From Paraflavitalea devenefica (lineage in GTDB: Bacteria > Bacteroidota > Bacteroidia > Chitinophagales > Chitinophagaceae), in assembly GCF_011759375.1 (NCBI RefSeq), contig NZ_JAARML010000010.1, forward strand, positions 112,015 to 176,014: 64,000 nt of DNA. Reading direction: 5' to 3'. How positions within the stretch are numbered: position 1 is the stretch's first letter; every line of letters starts with the position of its first letter. The translations under genes and the position numbers were made by a program. The notes under the pieces are model-generated. The model did no database searches. It was not told where the DNA came from and was given only the letters and a program-made list of their open reading frames with translations. Shown piece by piece: positions 45,001 to 53,605 of this stretch.

Positions 45001-45429
45001 AGTAGTAGTACCTAATTTACCGGTAGACAAGTCCCAGTAATAAATATTGCCACTGTCTGTAACCAGCTTCACCGCATTGTTGTTGGTCCCGTTATAAGAT
45101 CCGAGGTTGGTATCAAAAAAGAAATTGCAGCGCGGCGGTTTATTGAACCGGATGGCTACAATAGGATAGTTACCGGCATGAAAAACAGCGCCGCCTTCTT
45201 TGCGGAAATCTGCCCGGTATTTACCACCGCTTGCGGGAGCCATGGTCATGACCAACTGGCCGTTCGCCGGGACCAAAGAAGCGCCACTGGTAGCGCTTAC
45301 CCAGTTGTAAGTATTCCCGGTAGCAAAATTATCATTCAGCCATCCCTCCTGGGCCATGCTTTTGTTATTCAGCAACAGCAATAGCATCGTGAACAGGATG
45401 CCTGTATTTAAAAGTAATTTTTTGGGCAT
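42058..45429 (-). CDS. Modular secreted alginate-lyase-fold protein with three repeated sandwich modules and T9SS tail
   Basis: Exported protein of 1123 residues, signal peptide 1-26. Order: DUF4979-like beta-sandwich module 1 (28-195), alginate_lyase-type toroid (205-545; FTHPGLLHSTADLARI, HGNWDIICMKALMAIA, QESNRDQPHTMLA), modules 2 (579-735) and 3 (740-893), which are close copies of one another, an Ig-like domain (900-985), a Cys-rich element (992-1023; VQICHNGNN, AHLDHGD) and a T9SS sorting domain (1046-1123; YPNPVRGSLF). The modules carry NYPIVAI, FDTNLGS and FQFKVADI and may bind glycan. The lyase should cut uronate bonds at the cell surface, feeding GH88. Confidence 0.85.
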   Translation of the reverse strand: MPKKLLLNTGILFTMLLLLLNNKSMAQEGWLNDNFATGNTYNWVSATSGASLVPANGQLVMTMAPASGGKYRADFRKEGGAVFHAGNYPIVAIRFNKPPRCNFFFDTNLGSYNGTNNNAVKLVTDSGNIYYWDLSTGKLGTTTLSTTASTAVSLFQFKVADIVLTQAELAASDFSFEIAWVKTFTSVDALRAYAGMVSPPAFEFTGAFTHPGLLHSTADLARIKGFVTNQVARPFESYKLLAANSKASASYTKGGPFTYLTRDASLTIDGVGGGAVKDRVESDFLAAYYNALMWNITGNQAHAAKAIEIIDAYAAKTLGIIGADAELNGLYGFILANAAEIMRYTYAGWPADKIAQCQSMLQSVFYPTLQNFRPCAHGNWDIICMKALMAIAVFSDDKPMFNKVVNYFYYGEGNGSINNYVLTAAGQLQESNRDQPHTMLALGSLAELAEVALKQGIDLYNASTNAIMRGFEYTSKYNLGYTVPFQTSYEYCEKNYQDYTPEAISPNGRGNLRAVFEIAYNHYAYRKGLALPYTLEVLSVMGPEGAPFGADNPGYGSLLFYLSDSANHRFDTTGNYLKGLVNDNFTTGNDGWVAATSGATAVAQNGLLTVTPALQSNGSRRGDIRRNGGASLYPKNYPIVAIKMKKPATCNVTFDTNLGSFGNGSNKWTGKVGEDIYYYDLSKTGFGAGAVFLSTSFPTALTTFQFKIADITSGETSFGVDWVKTVKSVSDLLAMEPTTGLINDNFNGTTDGWVAATTGSTVTADSTQLKVTLALQSGGKYRGDIRKSAGATLYPGNYPIVAIKFKKPAVGNIIFDTNLGSYGNGSNKWTGKVGADVYYYDLTKTGFGAGNTILTQPAALTTFQFKVADITSGETGYEVDWIKTVKTLADLCNYANPPITVTIPDVYAMNPAVDLKNTIYIGYGPSSLTITAQPSGGTAPYAYTWTTSQTASSIVVDAAGSYGVTVTDAMGCQTVDSIQINTVNVQCGNANNKVQICHNGNNICVASDAVPAHLDHGDNLGGCAVPEKAIPQQGTITEESMIANTVIYPNPVRGSLFYIRTARDLLNKEVFVNITDLGGRIVFKKLVKKNSGNIEVQLNKPLAGGIYLVRMNNNVATKLVVAK
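42751..43695 (-). repeat. Tandem duplicated module inside the modular lyase gene
   Basis: Codons 579-735 (43695-43225) and 740-893 (43212-42751) encode near-identical modules. At DNA level long stretches agree with few changes, for example the block around 42943-43000 against 43421-43478. A third, more divergent copy lies at codons 28-195. This is a recent intragenic duplication and a likely site of recombination or assembly error. Confidence 0.7.
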
Positions 45430-45450
45430 AGCAATCGGTTATGTGTGTGT

Positions 45451-48282
45451 TTACAATTCTATTTTGGTATAAGGCATAGCGGGTATATCAAAGGCAATGA
45501 CCTTTTTTCCGGCTATGCTCATTGGCTTTCCATGGATGGTATTCGTTTTCTTATTCAGGGTGATCTTGATCGTTGTTTTACCAGCCAGCATTTCCTGCGG
45601 AACAGTAATGGTGACCGGTTGTGAGGCCGTTACATACCATCCACTGCTTTCGTGGCACAAAGCAGCAGCAGTGCCGGCTGTTTTTGCTCTGATACTATAA
45701 CCTCCTTTACTGATGGTCGTTCCATGTCCCAGGAAGAGGTATTGCAGTTCCTTGTTGTTCTCACTGATCACTCCATAGGTGCCTGTGCAGGAAAGATCAT
45801 GGTGGGTGACTGTTTTTTTACCCGTTGCATCGGCAAATACCATTTGCTTATCCCTTGCCCGGCCGGTAATTTCCAGTCCTACGAAACCGGGCGGTGTACT
45901 GGCCGGATGAAAAGATTGAATGGATTGTACGGAGGCTGGCTGTGCAGTAGTAGAAGGTTCAAACACCACCACAAAAGGCTTATTCCAGGCTTCGCCGCTT
46001 TGCCTTGCCACGATGGTGGGCAGTGGTAAGGTGGCGATTTCATTGGGCAGGCCCATGCGCTCTATGGCTTTTGCTTTGGGCGCCTTCACGGCAAATAGCT
46101 CCCTCCCCTGTTCTCCCTTCATCCACATATTCATCTGTACGGCTTCTTTGCCGGGGACAGACAGGTTAAATACAGCCTGTACATCCTTATCGGTGGTAAC
46201 AGCTTTTTTATCCCAGAAGTAGTCATAGGCAAACAGGTGTCCGCCACCAAAAGACAATTGCTGTGTGGGCTGCATATCCAATGGCTTGCCATCAACCTGG
46301 CTTACGGTGAGCTGCTGGCCCATATTGTGGTAGAAATAATCGTGCATCTTATCTTTTCCGTCCCTGCGCCTGGAGCGGAAAATGTCAACATAATAACCAG
46401 TGGAATCACTGGTCCTGATAATACTGGTAAGCCTGTCCTGGTCCGATTGTGTTTCAGGCTCCACAAAATACAGGTCGCCGAAGCTCACACGGGGAAAGAA
46501 ACCTGTTGTTACACCGGAGGCAGGATAGCTGCTTTTCACGTCAAACCCATGATTGCTTTTCATGACGGGATAAGCGGAGATACCATCTACTGCCACGGTG
46601 TTGTGCGCCGGGAACTGTGAATAGTACTCCGCATAGTCCTGTTGAAAATAGCTGGTGCCAATGCCGCTTTCAGGTCCCAGTATCATGCCCTTGCCGAATA
46701 TCTCCATCGAGATACCGCCTGCATGCATATGGTTCCCTTTCGATCCCGACATGGCTACCATTAAACCATCCTGTGGATGAAAGCCATTACGCAAAGCGAA
46801 ATAGCTCACATGAGGTGCGGAAAAAACGGGCGTTACATACTCTTCTATTTTACCGGCGGCGATATCGTCTTTCAGTACCGTGTTGCCACCACGGGCAAGT
46901 AAAGCGCCCGGCCCTTCCCTTCTGCCAGCCTGTACACTATTGCCTGCCGTTGTTGGCAAGCCGGTGCGCTCATTCAGCCCGTTGATCGTTTTAATATAGC
47001 GGGTATAGATTACTTCCTGTTCAGCTTTATGGTGATGCTGTGCATTGGCCACCAGTTGCCAAGCACCGTTGGTGGAAAGACGGCCATAGTAGGAATCACC
47101 AAAAGCAGTATGGTATCCGTTGGGGAACAAGTATTGTGCAGAAGCCAGTACGGCCTTCTTCAACACCGGGATATCCGGCAGGATATCATGATTGTACTGG
47201 CGGTCGAAGAGCGTAACCAGCTCTGTAAAATCACTTAATACATTCATGGAATAACCGGGGCATTCATTCCAAAAGCCGGTGCTGTCATCATATCCTTCCT
47301 GTAATAATTTGGCAATGCTCCACTGACGTTCCGCATTTTTATTGAGTACAAAATTGATATAGTATTGCCGTCCCTTTCCATCAGGATACTGGTTATTGTC
47401 TTCCAGCACGGAACCAATATTCAATATATTGCGGGCTTCAATGAGGTCCCAGTTATTAAATGCTACACCATGTTCAATCTGCACATCGGCCCATTTGCGC
47501 AAAACATCTACATATACCTGCATTTTCGCAGCGGCCTTTTGCTGTAAATAAGCATAGAGGAAATCATAGATGCCGGTAAGATGATTGAGCAGGGCCGTTT
47601 CCTGTATTACTTCAAAAGTGGAAAGTCCTGCAATGGTTTCGTGATGACCATGGGTAAGGTCTTTGGGCGTATTGCGATAATACATGCCGGTCATATAAGT
47701 ATCAAAAACAGGAAAGGCAAAGCGGGCATATTTCTCCTCACCGGTGATCCAATACAACAGGGCAGCGTTATGGGCCATGCCCATGATCATGGTATTGATG
47801 CCTTCAATAGTGCGGCCTGTTTTGGATATCTCCGCCCATTCCAGTGGTTGCCCCGGCTTCGACCTGTTGACCAGGTATACGCCACGCGGATCATCGGCAT
47901 AAGGCAGCATGTCTTCCAGCTTCGGCGCGCCATAAATGGTAACATTATCCCTGGCGCCGGGAAACCGTACCGTGGGTACAGGGGCCTCTCCTTCCGCATG
48001 ATCATACACACCACCCTTAATGTATACCCCGGTTGATCTTGTTTTCCAGTATAGCTGTAACCGCGATAACAGCCAGGCGCTGTCTGCCTCACAGCGGGTT
48101 ACATAAGGATCAATAGCCGACTTCAGTTGACCGAAAGCACTACGGGCCGCATCCTCCGTACGAATGGCTGTATGCAGCCTGGGGTGTCCCTGCCGGAATG
48201 TTGACGGCAGTTTGATCTGTTGCGTATGCGCCGGCAAGGCACACCACACCTGCAATAACAATATGATAAAGCCAATCTTCAT
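45451..48282 (-). CDS. Heparinase II/III-like polysaccharide lyase
   Basis: Exported protein of 943 residues, signal peptide about 1-20. The N-terminal to central region (about 50-480) is an alpha/alpha toroid (NTMIMGMAHNAALLYWITGEEKYARF, FNNWDLIEARNIL, GFWNECPGYSMNVL). The heparinase II/III beta-sandwich follows (about 530-760) with SGSKGNHMHAGGISMEIFGKG and YSQFPAHNTVAVDGISAYP. By fold it should beta-eliminate uronate-containing chains in the periplasm or at the outer membrane. The first enzyme gene after susD, it is separated from it by a 143-bp gap with a long hairpin. Exact lyase family and substrate (glycosaminoglycan-like, alginate, pectic) cannot be fixed by eye. Confidence 0.8.
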   Translation of the reverse strand: MKIGFIILLLQVWCALPAHTQQIKLPSTFRQGHPRLHTAIRTEDAARSAFGQLKSAIDPYVTRCEADSAWLLSRLQLYWKTRSTGVYIKGGVYDHAEGEAPVPTVRFPGARDNVTIYGAPKLEDMLPYADDPRGVYLVNRSKPGQPLEWAEISKTGRTIEGINTMIMGMAHNAALLYWITGEEKYARFAFPVFDTYMTGMYYRNTPKDLTHGHHETIAGLSTFEVIQETALLNHLTGIYDFLYAYLQQKAAAKMQVYVDVLRKWADVQIEHGVAFNNWDLIEARNILNIGSVLEDNNQYPDGKGRQYYINFVLNKNAERQWSIAKLLQEGYDDSTGFWNECPGYSMNVLSDFTELVTLFDRQYNHDILPDIPVLKKAVLASAQYLFPNGYHTAFGDSYYGRLSTNGAWQLVANAQHHHKAEQEVIYTRYIKTINGLNERTGLPTTAGNSVQAGRREGPGALLARGGNTVLKDDIAAGKIEEYVTPVFSAPHVSYFALRNGFHPQDGLMVAMSGSKGNHMHAGGISMEIFGKGMILGPESGIGTSYFQQDYAEYYSQFPAHNTVAVDGISAYPVMKSNHGFDVKSSYPASGVTTGFFPRVSFGDLYFVEPETQSDQDRLTSIIRTSDSTGYYVDIFRSRRRDGKDKMHDYFYHNMGQQLTVSQVDGKPLDMQPTQQLSFGGGHLFAYDYFWDKKAVTTDKDVQAVFNLSVPGKEAVQMNMWMKGEQGRELFAVKAPKAKAIERMGLPNEIATLPLPTIVARQSGEAWNKPFVVVFEPSTTAQPASVQSIQSFHPASTPPGFVGLEITGRARDKQMVFADATGKKTVTHHDLSCTGTYGVISENNKELQYLFLGHGTTISKGGYSIRAKTAGTAAALCHESSGWYVTASQPVTITVPQEMLAGKTTIKITLNKKTNTIHGKPMSIAGKKVIAFDIPAMPYTKIEL

Positions 48283-48313
48283 GCCTGGTTTATTAAACTT
48301 TATGCGGTGAGAT

Positions 48314-48403
48314 CAATTTCATTACGGGCAGCCCCTCTGATGTGCTATGGAACGTTGGCAGTACACTTGCCGATGGAAAACAAGGCTGCCCATAATGAAA
48401 TTG
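48314..48403 (-). repeat. 20-bp inverted repeat between susD and the lyase gene
   Basis: The 20 bases 48314-48333 are inverted at 48384-48403 with one mismatch (48325 against 48392). The 50-nt loop holds a small inner stem GGCA/TGCC (48357-48371). It fills most of the 143-bp gap between the susD stop and the next start on the minus strand, without a U tract. Likely an mRNA stem-loop that protects the susCD message or gives stepwise lower expression downstream. Confidence 0.65.
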
Positions 48404-48425
48404 GATAAGTTTATAGCGACCTATG

Positions 48426-50210
48426 CTATTGCCAATCCTTGTTTTGTTCAAGATTGGGATTTAACTGGATCTGTTTTAGTGGCAGGGGGATCAGGTAATT
48501 CTTTTCAGCAAATTTTCTTTGCGTTACCGGATCAACGACCACATCGCCATTGGCATCTAAAGTAATAGAAGGTTTTTTCTTCAATCCAGGAGGCGGTGTT
48601 TCAGTACCGGTATAAGAGTAGATGGTTTCGTATTCCGTACCTGTCCAGTGAACGCCCAGCATTGGCTTGGTCAGTTCAGTGTGGGCAATATACCAGCGTT
48701 TCAGGTCATCAAAACGGAAACCTTCTCCCTGCAGCTCCACTGCTCTTTCCCGGCGTATTTCTTCCTGCATACTCAACCCATTGGCGGTAACCAGGGCATT
48801 GCTCAGCTTAGGCATGGAAGCATTTACCCGCTGCCGCACCAGGTTCAGGGATATGTCCAGGTCGGCATCACTGATGGCCCCATTCCGTTCATAGACTGCT
48901 TCGGCATAATTGAGGTACACTTCCGCCAGGCGTATAACGGGATAGTCGTACCCTTCCTGGAAATTGGGCACCTGTCTTTCGGCTGCCCATTGCTGGTTTT
49001 CATAGCCGGTAGTACCATTGGCCCAGGTATCATGGGCGGGGCGTGCATTCGCCAAGTCGGCCGGGCTCCAATCCCAGTTTATATGCCAGTTGGCAGCATT
49101 TTGCCAGTAACGGTAGTTGGGCATGGTCATAAAATAGCGCATGCGGTTATCCCTGTTTGCAAATTCAGACGTGAGGGTAGCGCGGCTAAAGGAGGTGGTT
49201 GTTTTATCAATAGGCAACCCATCGCTGCACAGGTACATATCAGCCATTTTACGGCTCATATCGGCGCCCAGGGCGCCAAAGGAGATCTGCCCGGGTATCG
49301 TTCTCAACAGGTTGTTCGATTCATAACGAACGGCCAGCACGTACTCTTTGTTGGCAGCTTTCGTGATATTGGCAGGATTGGATTTCTGGTTTTCCAGGAT
49401 AAACAGGTACTTGAGGGCCGAATCGCCCAAAGCAGCAGGTTTAAATAAGGAATACTCATTGGTGGCAATTACAGCATTGCTGTTGGCGATGGATTTATCC
49501 AGCAACGCATTATAACGCGTAGCATTCCCTGCCCTGAATTTTTGCCAGGTGCCTTCATACAGGCATACACGGCCCAGGAAAGCCTGTGCGGCCTGCTTGC
49601 TGATGCGTCCTTTATCACCAGGCAGGATGGCGCTTTCCAGCGGCAGGTCGGCAATAGCCGCTTCAAGGTCCTGGATAATAAAATCTATGGTTTCGTCGCG
49701 CGTATTGCGTTTGGCACTCAACTCGGGCGACTCAGTGGTCAACACATCTTTTACGAGAATAACACCACCATAGGAAGTAAGGAGTTTATCAAAGTAAACG
49801 TAGGCCCGGAAGAATTTGGCCTCCGCTACATACGTTTTAATCTCCTCCGGCTTGGGATAATTGGCGGCCTTAGCCAGCAGATAGTTGCAGTTCCGGATCC
49901 AGGCATAGGCGTTATTATAATTCCCGTCGTCAGAAACTGTCGTATTCGTACCTCTTACAAAAGCGCCCCTGTCGGCGCCCAGGTCAGTGGCATTACGGGA
50001 ATCATTCAAGGTATTGGTTTGACCAAAAGTGCGCAGGTATCCATAAAAGCCATTGGCGGCTAATTTGAATTCGGAAGTTGATTTCCAGAAGCTGGCATCG
50101 GATACCCTGTCTTGCGGCTCCAGTTCCAGGGATCGCTTACAACCGGCAAACACGGTAGTAAGCATATATCCTGCCAGGGCGATCGCTATATATTTGAATT
50201 GCTTTTTCAT
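48426..50210 (-). CDS. SusD/RagB-family nutrient-binding lipoprotein
   Basis: Outer-membrane lipoprotein of 594 residues from ATG 50210, where the signal begins (MKKQFKYIAIALAGYMLTTVFAGC, lipobox Cys24); a frame open to 50324 lacks this. SusD features: KFFRAYVYFDKLLTSYGGV, IRLAEVYLNYAEAVYERN and RRERAVELQGEGFRFDDLKRW. It starts 20 bp after the susC stop and is its partner, binding the target oligosaccharide at the cell surface. A 20-bp inverted repeat follows the stop. Confidence 0.95.
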   Translation of the reverse strand: MKKQFKYIAIALAGYMLTTVFAGCKRSLELEPQDRVSDASFWKSTSEFKLAANGFYGYLRTFGQTNTLNDSRNATDLGADRGAFVRGTNTTVSDDGNYNNAYAWIRNCNYLLAKAANYPKPEEIKTYVAEAKFFRAYVYFDKLLTSYGGVILVKDVLTTESPELSAKRNTRDETIDFIIQDLEAAIADLPLESAILPGDKGRISKQAAQAFLGRVCLYEGTWQKFRAGNATRYNALLDKSIANSNAVIATNEYSLFKPAALGDSALKYLFILENQKSNPANITKAANKEYVLAVRYESNNLLRTIPGQISFGALGADMSRKMADMYLCSDGLPIDKTTTSFSRATLTSEFANRDNRMRYFMTMPNYRYWQNAANWHINWDWSPADLANARPAHDTWANGTTGYENQQWAAERQVPNFQEGYDYPVIRLAEVYLNYAEAVYERNGAISDADLDISLNLVRQRVNASMPKLSNALVTANGLSMQEEIRRERAVELQGEGFRFDDLKRWYIAHTELTKPMLGVHWTGTEYETIYSYTGTETPPPGLKKKPSITLDANGDVVVDPVTQRKFAEKNYLIPLPLKQIQLNPNLEQNKDWQ

Positions 50211-50230
50211 ATGTTTAAAATTTTGCAGGA

Positions 50231-53200
50231 TTAAAAAGTAACGTTTACACCAAAGGTCAGCAAGCGATAGAAGGGGTAGCGTTGCGCCCCGCCACTTATG
50301 CCGGCAGTTTGCTCGGGGTCCCACTTGTCCTGCACTTTGGTCAATTCCCAGAGATCGTTACCGGCTACATACACACGCAGCCTTTCAATCTTCGCTTTAC
50401 GGCTGAGTTCCTGCGGAAGTGTATAGCCTAATACAATATTCTTTAACCGCACATAAGCGCCATTTTGCAGTGACCAGTTGGATATCTGGTAATTGTAGGC
50501 GCCATACCCGCCAAATCCGTTATTGGTAGCAGTAGTCAATATGGGCAGCTCTGCATTAGGATTATTGGGTGTCCAAGTTTTTCCTACCCACCAGTTGGCA
50601 TGCCCCTGCCAGATGGTACCAAATGGTATGCTCCAGTCAGAACGCCTGTAGACCAGCCTTTTTCCTACTCCCTGGAATACAACTGAAAAATCAAAGCCAT
50701 TCCAGTCAGCACCCATATTGAATGCAAACGTATACCGGGGATCGCTTCTGCCTAAGTACACTACATCGCCATCGGGTATGGCCTTGCCATTGGCATCTTT
50801 TAAACCCAACAGGTATTGGTTGGCGCCGGCATTGGTGAGCTTGCCATCTCCGTTAACATCTTTATACATGTTAATGCCCTTGATCATCTGCGTAGCGCTG
50901 GGCATATTGGAGATACTGCTGCCGGGTACCAGCAGTGCATAATCAGCCGCCTGCTTATCGGTTTGGATACGGCCATTGTATACATAGCCAAAATAAGAGC
51001 CTATCGCATATCCTTCCACAATCGGCGACCCGGCGGTTACCACATTCCTGCCTCCATAACTAACCAGCTTATTGCTGTTGTCGGTCAATGTTCCGTTAAT
51101 ATAATAATACACTTTACCTATCCTGTCTTTCCAGCTCAATGCCATTTCCCATCCCCATACTTTCAGGCGTCCGATGTTATTAGTAGGCGCTGTAGCTCCC
51201 AATACAGCAGGATATTCCTGGGGCAGCAGCATGTTCTTATTTTCTTTCCAGAAATATTCGAAAGTACCGCTAAGCCTGTTTTTGAGTACCGCAAAATCGA
51301 CCGCGATATTGGTATTTTGTATCTTCTCCCAGGTCCTGTTGGTACTTACGAGCGTACCTGCCGGTCCGGCTGTTACTGAACGGGATGAATAACCGCCGAG
51401 GACAGGGCCTCCTGTACCAATATTGATCAATTGCAGGTAATCATACAAGCCTATGCCCGACTGGTTACCCACAGTACCTATAGAACCCCTGAGCTTTAAT
51501 TCATCCAGGAACCGGACATTCTGCATGAATCCCTCCTGTGTAATGCGCCAGCCGGCAGACACCCCGGAATACAATTTCCATTGATTGTCCGGATCAAATT
51601 TGGATGAACCGTCACGACGGATATTGGCCTCTAAAAGGTATTTGTCCTTATAAGTATAATTGATACGTCCAAAGAAAGAGGCAATCGCCCAGTGAAAGCG
51701 GCTTTGATTATTGGTGCGGGTAGTATTATCGCCTAAACCTAAACTCAGTGAAGGCACATCATTGCTGGCCAGGTAAGTGGTTCGTGTGCTATAGAAATCG
51801 TACTCTTCCCGCTCATAACTTCCACCGGCTACAACATTGATACTATGATCTTCTGCCACTGTCTTTTTATACTCCAGGTAGGCATTCGTGTTGAAATAAG
51901 CGTCTTTAAAAAATCCGCGTTCATACCATGACTGATCCTGCCTGGGGTTACCCTGGTATTGATACGTTTCAGCATAATTATAGATCTCCGGGATGTATTT
52001 ATACTGATTCGCCATATCTATACCAGCCCAGCTATAGCCAGCCTGTGTAATTAATTTCAGGTCTTTAGAAATACTGTAATCAGCTTTTATGTTGGCAAAC
52101 ACCCGGCTGTTATAAGTAATATTCTCCCCGCCCAGCTCAAGCAGCCAGTTGCGGGCCGGTTGTGTACCCCAGGCATAGGGTTTGCCGCTTTTCGTAGCCA
52201 CCGGAAAGCCGGGTTGAGAGCCAAAGTTGATCTCGCCCTGCCTGGTAGGATACACCACATCATTCTTTTCCAGTGAAATAATGGTCTCTATTTTTAACTT
52301 CGGAGAAAAGGTATAATCGAGGGCCAGACGTGCATTATAGCGTTTATTGGAGTTCTTGCCCCATTTCAGCATACTGCCGTCATTCATATAGCCAAGTGAC
52401 AAACGGAATCCTATTTTATCATTCCTGGCCGAAAGGCTCAGGTCATGCTGGTCCGAATAAGCCCTTCCATTGCCCCATAGCAGGTCTATAGGATTGGTAT
52501 CAAAAAAAGTATAGTCCCTTACATCTGTAAAACCTATGTTATCAACATATCCTGGCGTTGTTTTATCAATATACAGGGAATCCGGCCTGTTGATCCAGGC
52601 CCTGGCATATTTGGTCCATATCCAGTTTTCATCGGCCGTGCCGTTGACAGAGGCATTGGAGATGGCCTCTAACAAATACTTGCCATATTGGTCACCATTC
52701 AGGATACCGGGCTTTAATCCCATTCTTTTTTGTGATACAGAACCATTGTACTGAATGAAGGGCTTCCCTGATTTAGCTCTTTTGGTAGTGATCAATACTA
52801 CACCACCGGCAGCCCGGGCCCCGTAAATAGCAGCCGCCGCATCTTTCAGGAAAGACATATTATCAATATCGTTGGGGTTAATAGAGTTCAGGGCGCTGAG
52901 GCCAACGAGGGGAATACCATCCACCAGCACCAATGGTTGAGTACCGTTGATAGAAGTGGCACCCCTGATCTGGAAATCCCATCCTTCCTGTCCCGGTGCT
53001 GCCGAACTGCGGGTAACAATCACACCCGGTACCTGGCCCTGCAGGGCCGACATGGGATTAGGCACCACGCCACGGTCCTGGAATACTTTTGAATCCACGG
53101 AAGATACCGACCCGGTTAAGGTAGCTTTCTTCTTGGTGCCATAACCTACTACTACCACATCATTCAGTTGCTGGTTAGCGCTGGTCAGCTTTATCACTAC

Positions 53201-53503
53201 TGTTCCATCAGCACCTGGGTTAATTTCTTTTTCTTCAAACCCAATATTGGAGACAACAAGCGCTGCATCGGCAGCAATGGTCAGTTTGAATTGTCCTTTT
53301 ACATCAGTAGATGTACCGGAAGTGGAACCTTTGGCCCGTACACTGGCGCCCGGAACAGGCGCATTGGTTTGTGCATCTACAACCGTACCGGTAACCGTTT
53401 TTGTAGCCTGCGCCCAGGCTGTATTGCTGCATACGGTCATCAGCAGCAACAGAAGGGAGCACATGGCAGCCCATCTTTGTGGCAATCGCGGAGAATTGAT
53501 CAT
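50231..53503 (-). CDS. SusC/RagA TonB-linked outer-membrane transporter
   Basis: Receptor of 1090 residues without an STN domain, so unlike the one at 1587-5066 it is a transporter not wired to a FecR. Signal peptide about 1-31 (CSLLLLLMTVCSNTAWAQ), carboxypeptidase-regulatory-like domain (about 35-118, GTVVDAQTNAPVPGASV), the LNDVVVVGYGTKKKATLTG segment, plug (about 125-240) and barrel. It should import oligosaccharides made by the surface lyases. Control is probably by the LacI-type regulator encoded 102 bp before it; the palindrome at 53571-53582 lies 67 bp upstream of its ATG. Confidence 0.95.
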   Translation of the reverse strand: MINSPRLPQRWAAMCSLLLLLMTVCSNTAWAQATKTVTGTVVDAQTNAPVPGASVRAKGSTSGTSTDVKGQFKLTIAADAALVVSNIGFEEKEINPGADGTVVIKLTSANQQLNDVVVVGYGTKKKATLTGSVSSVDSKVFQDRGVVPNPMSALQGQVPGVIVTRSSAAPGQEGWDFQIRGATSINGTQPLVLVDGIPLVGLSALNSINPNDIDNMSFLKDAAAAIYGARAAGGVVLITTKRAKSGKPFIQYNGSVSQKRMGLKPGILNGDQYGKYLLEAISNASVNGTADENWIWTKYARAWINRPDSLYIDKTTPGYVDNIGFTDVRDYTFFDTNPIDLLWGNGRAYSDQHDLSLSARNDKIGFRLSLGYMNDGSMLKWGKNSNKRYNARLALDYTFSPKLKIETIISLEKNDVVYPTRQGEINFGSQPGFPVATKSGKPYAWGTQPARNWLLELGGENITYNSRVFANIKADYSISKDLKLITQAGYSWAGIDMANQYKYIPEIYNYAETYQYQGNPRQDQSWYERGFFKDAYFNTNAYLEYKKTVAEDHSINVVAGGSYEREEYDFYSTRTTYLASNDVPSLSLGLGDNTTRTNNQSRFHWAIASFFGRINYTYKDKYLLEANIRRDGSSKFDPDNQWKLYSGVSAGWRITQEGFMQNVRFLDELKLRGSIGTVGNQSGIGLYDYLQLINIGTGGPVLGGYSSRSVTAGPAGTLVSTNRTWEKIQNTNIAVDFAVLKNRLSGTFEYFWKENKNMLLPQEYPAVLGATAPTNNIGRLKVWGWEMALSWKDRIGKVYYYINGTLTDNSNKLVSYGGRNVVTAGSPIVEGYAIGSYFGYVYNGRIQTDKQAADYALLVPGSSISNMPSATQMIKGINMYKDVNGDGKLTNAGANQYLLGLKDANGKAIPDGDVVYLGRSDPRYTFAFNMGADWNGFDFSVVFQGVGKRLVYRRSDWSIPFGTIWQGHANWWVGKTWTPNNPNAELPILTTATNNGFGGYGAYNYQISNWSLQNGAYVRLKNIVLGYTLPQELSRKAKIERLRVYVAGNDLWELTKVQDKWDPEQTAGISGGAQRYPFYRLLTFGVNVTF

Positions 53504-53570
53504 AATGGCAATTTTTTGGTCTTAAAAAATTTGTTCTATTTAAGGTTAAGGCTTGTATCACAGGATTGGA

Positions 53571-53582
53571 TTAATCGATTAA
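53571..53582. promoter_or_regulatory. Palindromic LacI-family operator before susC
   Basis: TTAATCGATTAA is a perfect 12-base palindrome in the gap between the LacI-type gene stop and the susC start. CG-centred palindromes are typical LacI/GalR operators. The core TAATCGATTA recurs at 54677-54686 in front of the regulator gene itself. No other copy was noticed in the window. Confidence 0.65.
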
Positions 53583-53605
53583 GTGTCAGGCTATAAAAAA
53601 AACCT

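Noticed and set aside
17167..48282. Alginate as the PUL substrate
   Set aside because: Two alginate-lyase-fold proteins and a heparinase-like lyase are present, but GH127, GH95, GH51 and GH28-like enzymes do not act on alginate, and no PL6, PL7 or KdgF-type gene is present.
53511..53532. AATTTTTT / AAAAAATT inverted repeat close before susC
   Set aside because: Pure A/T arms of 8 bases in an AT-rich leader are expected by chance, and no related copy was seen.
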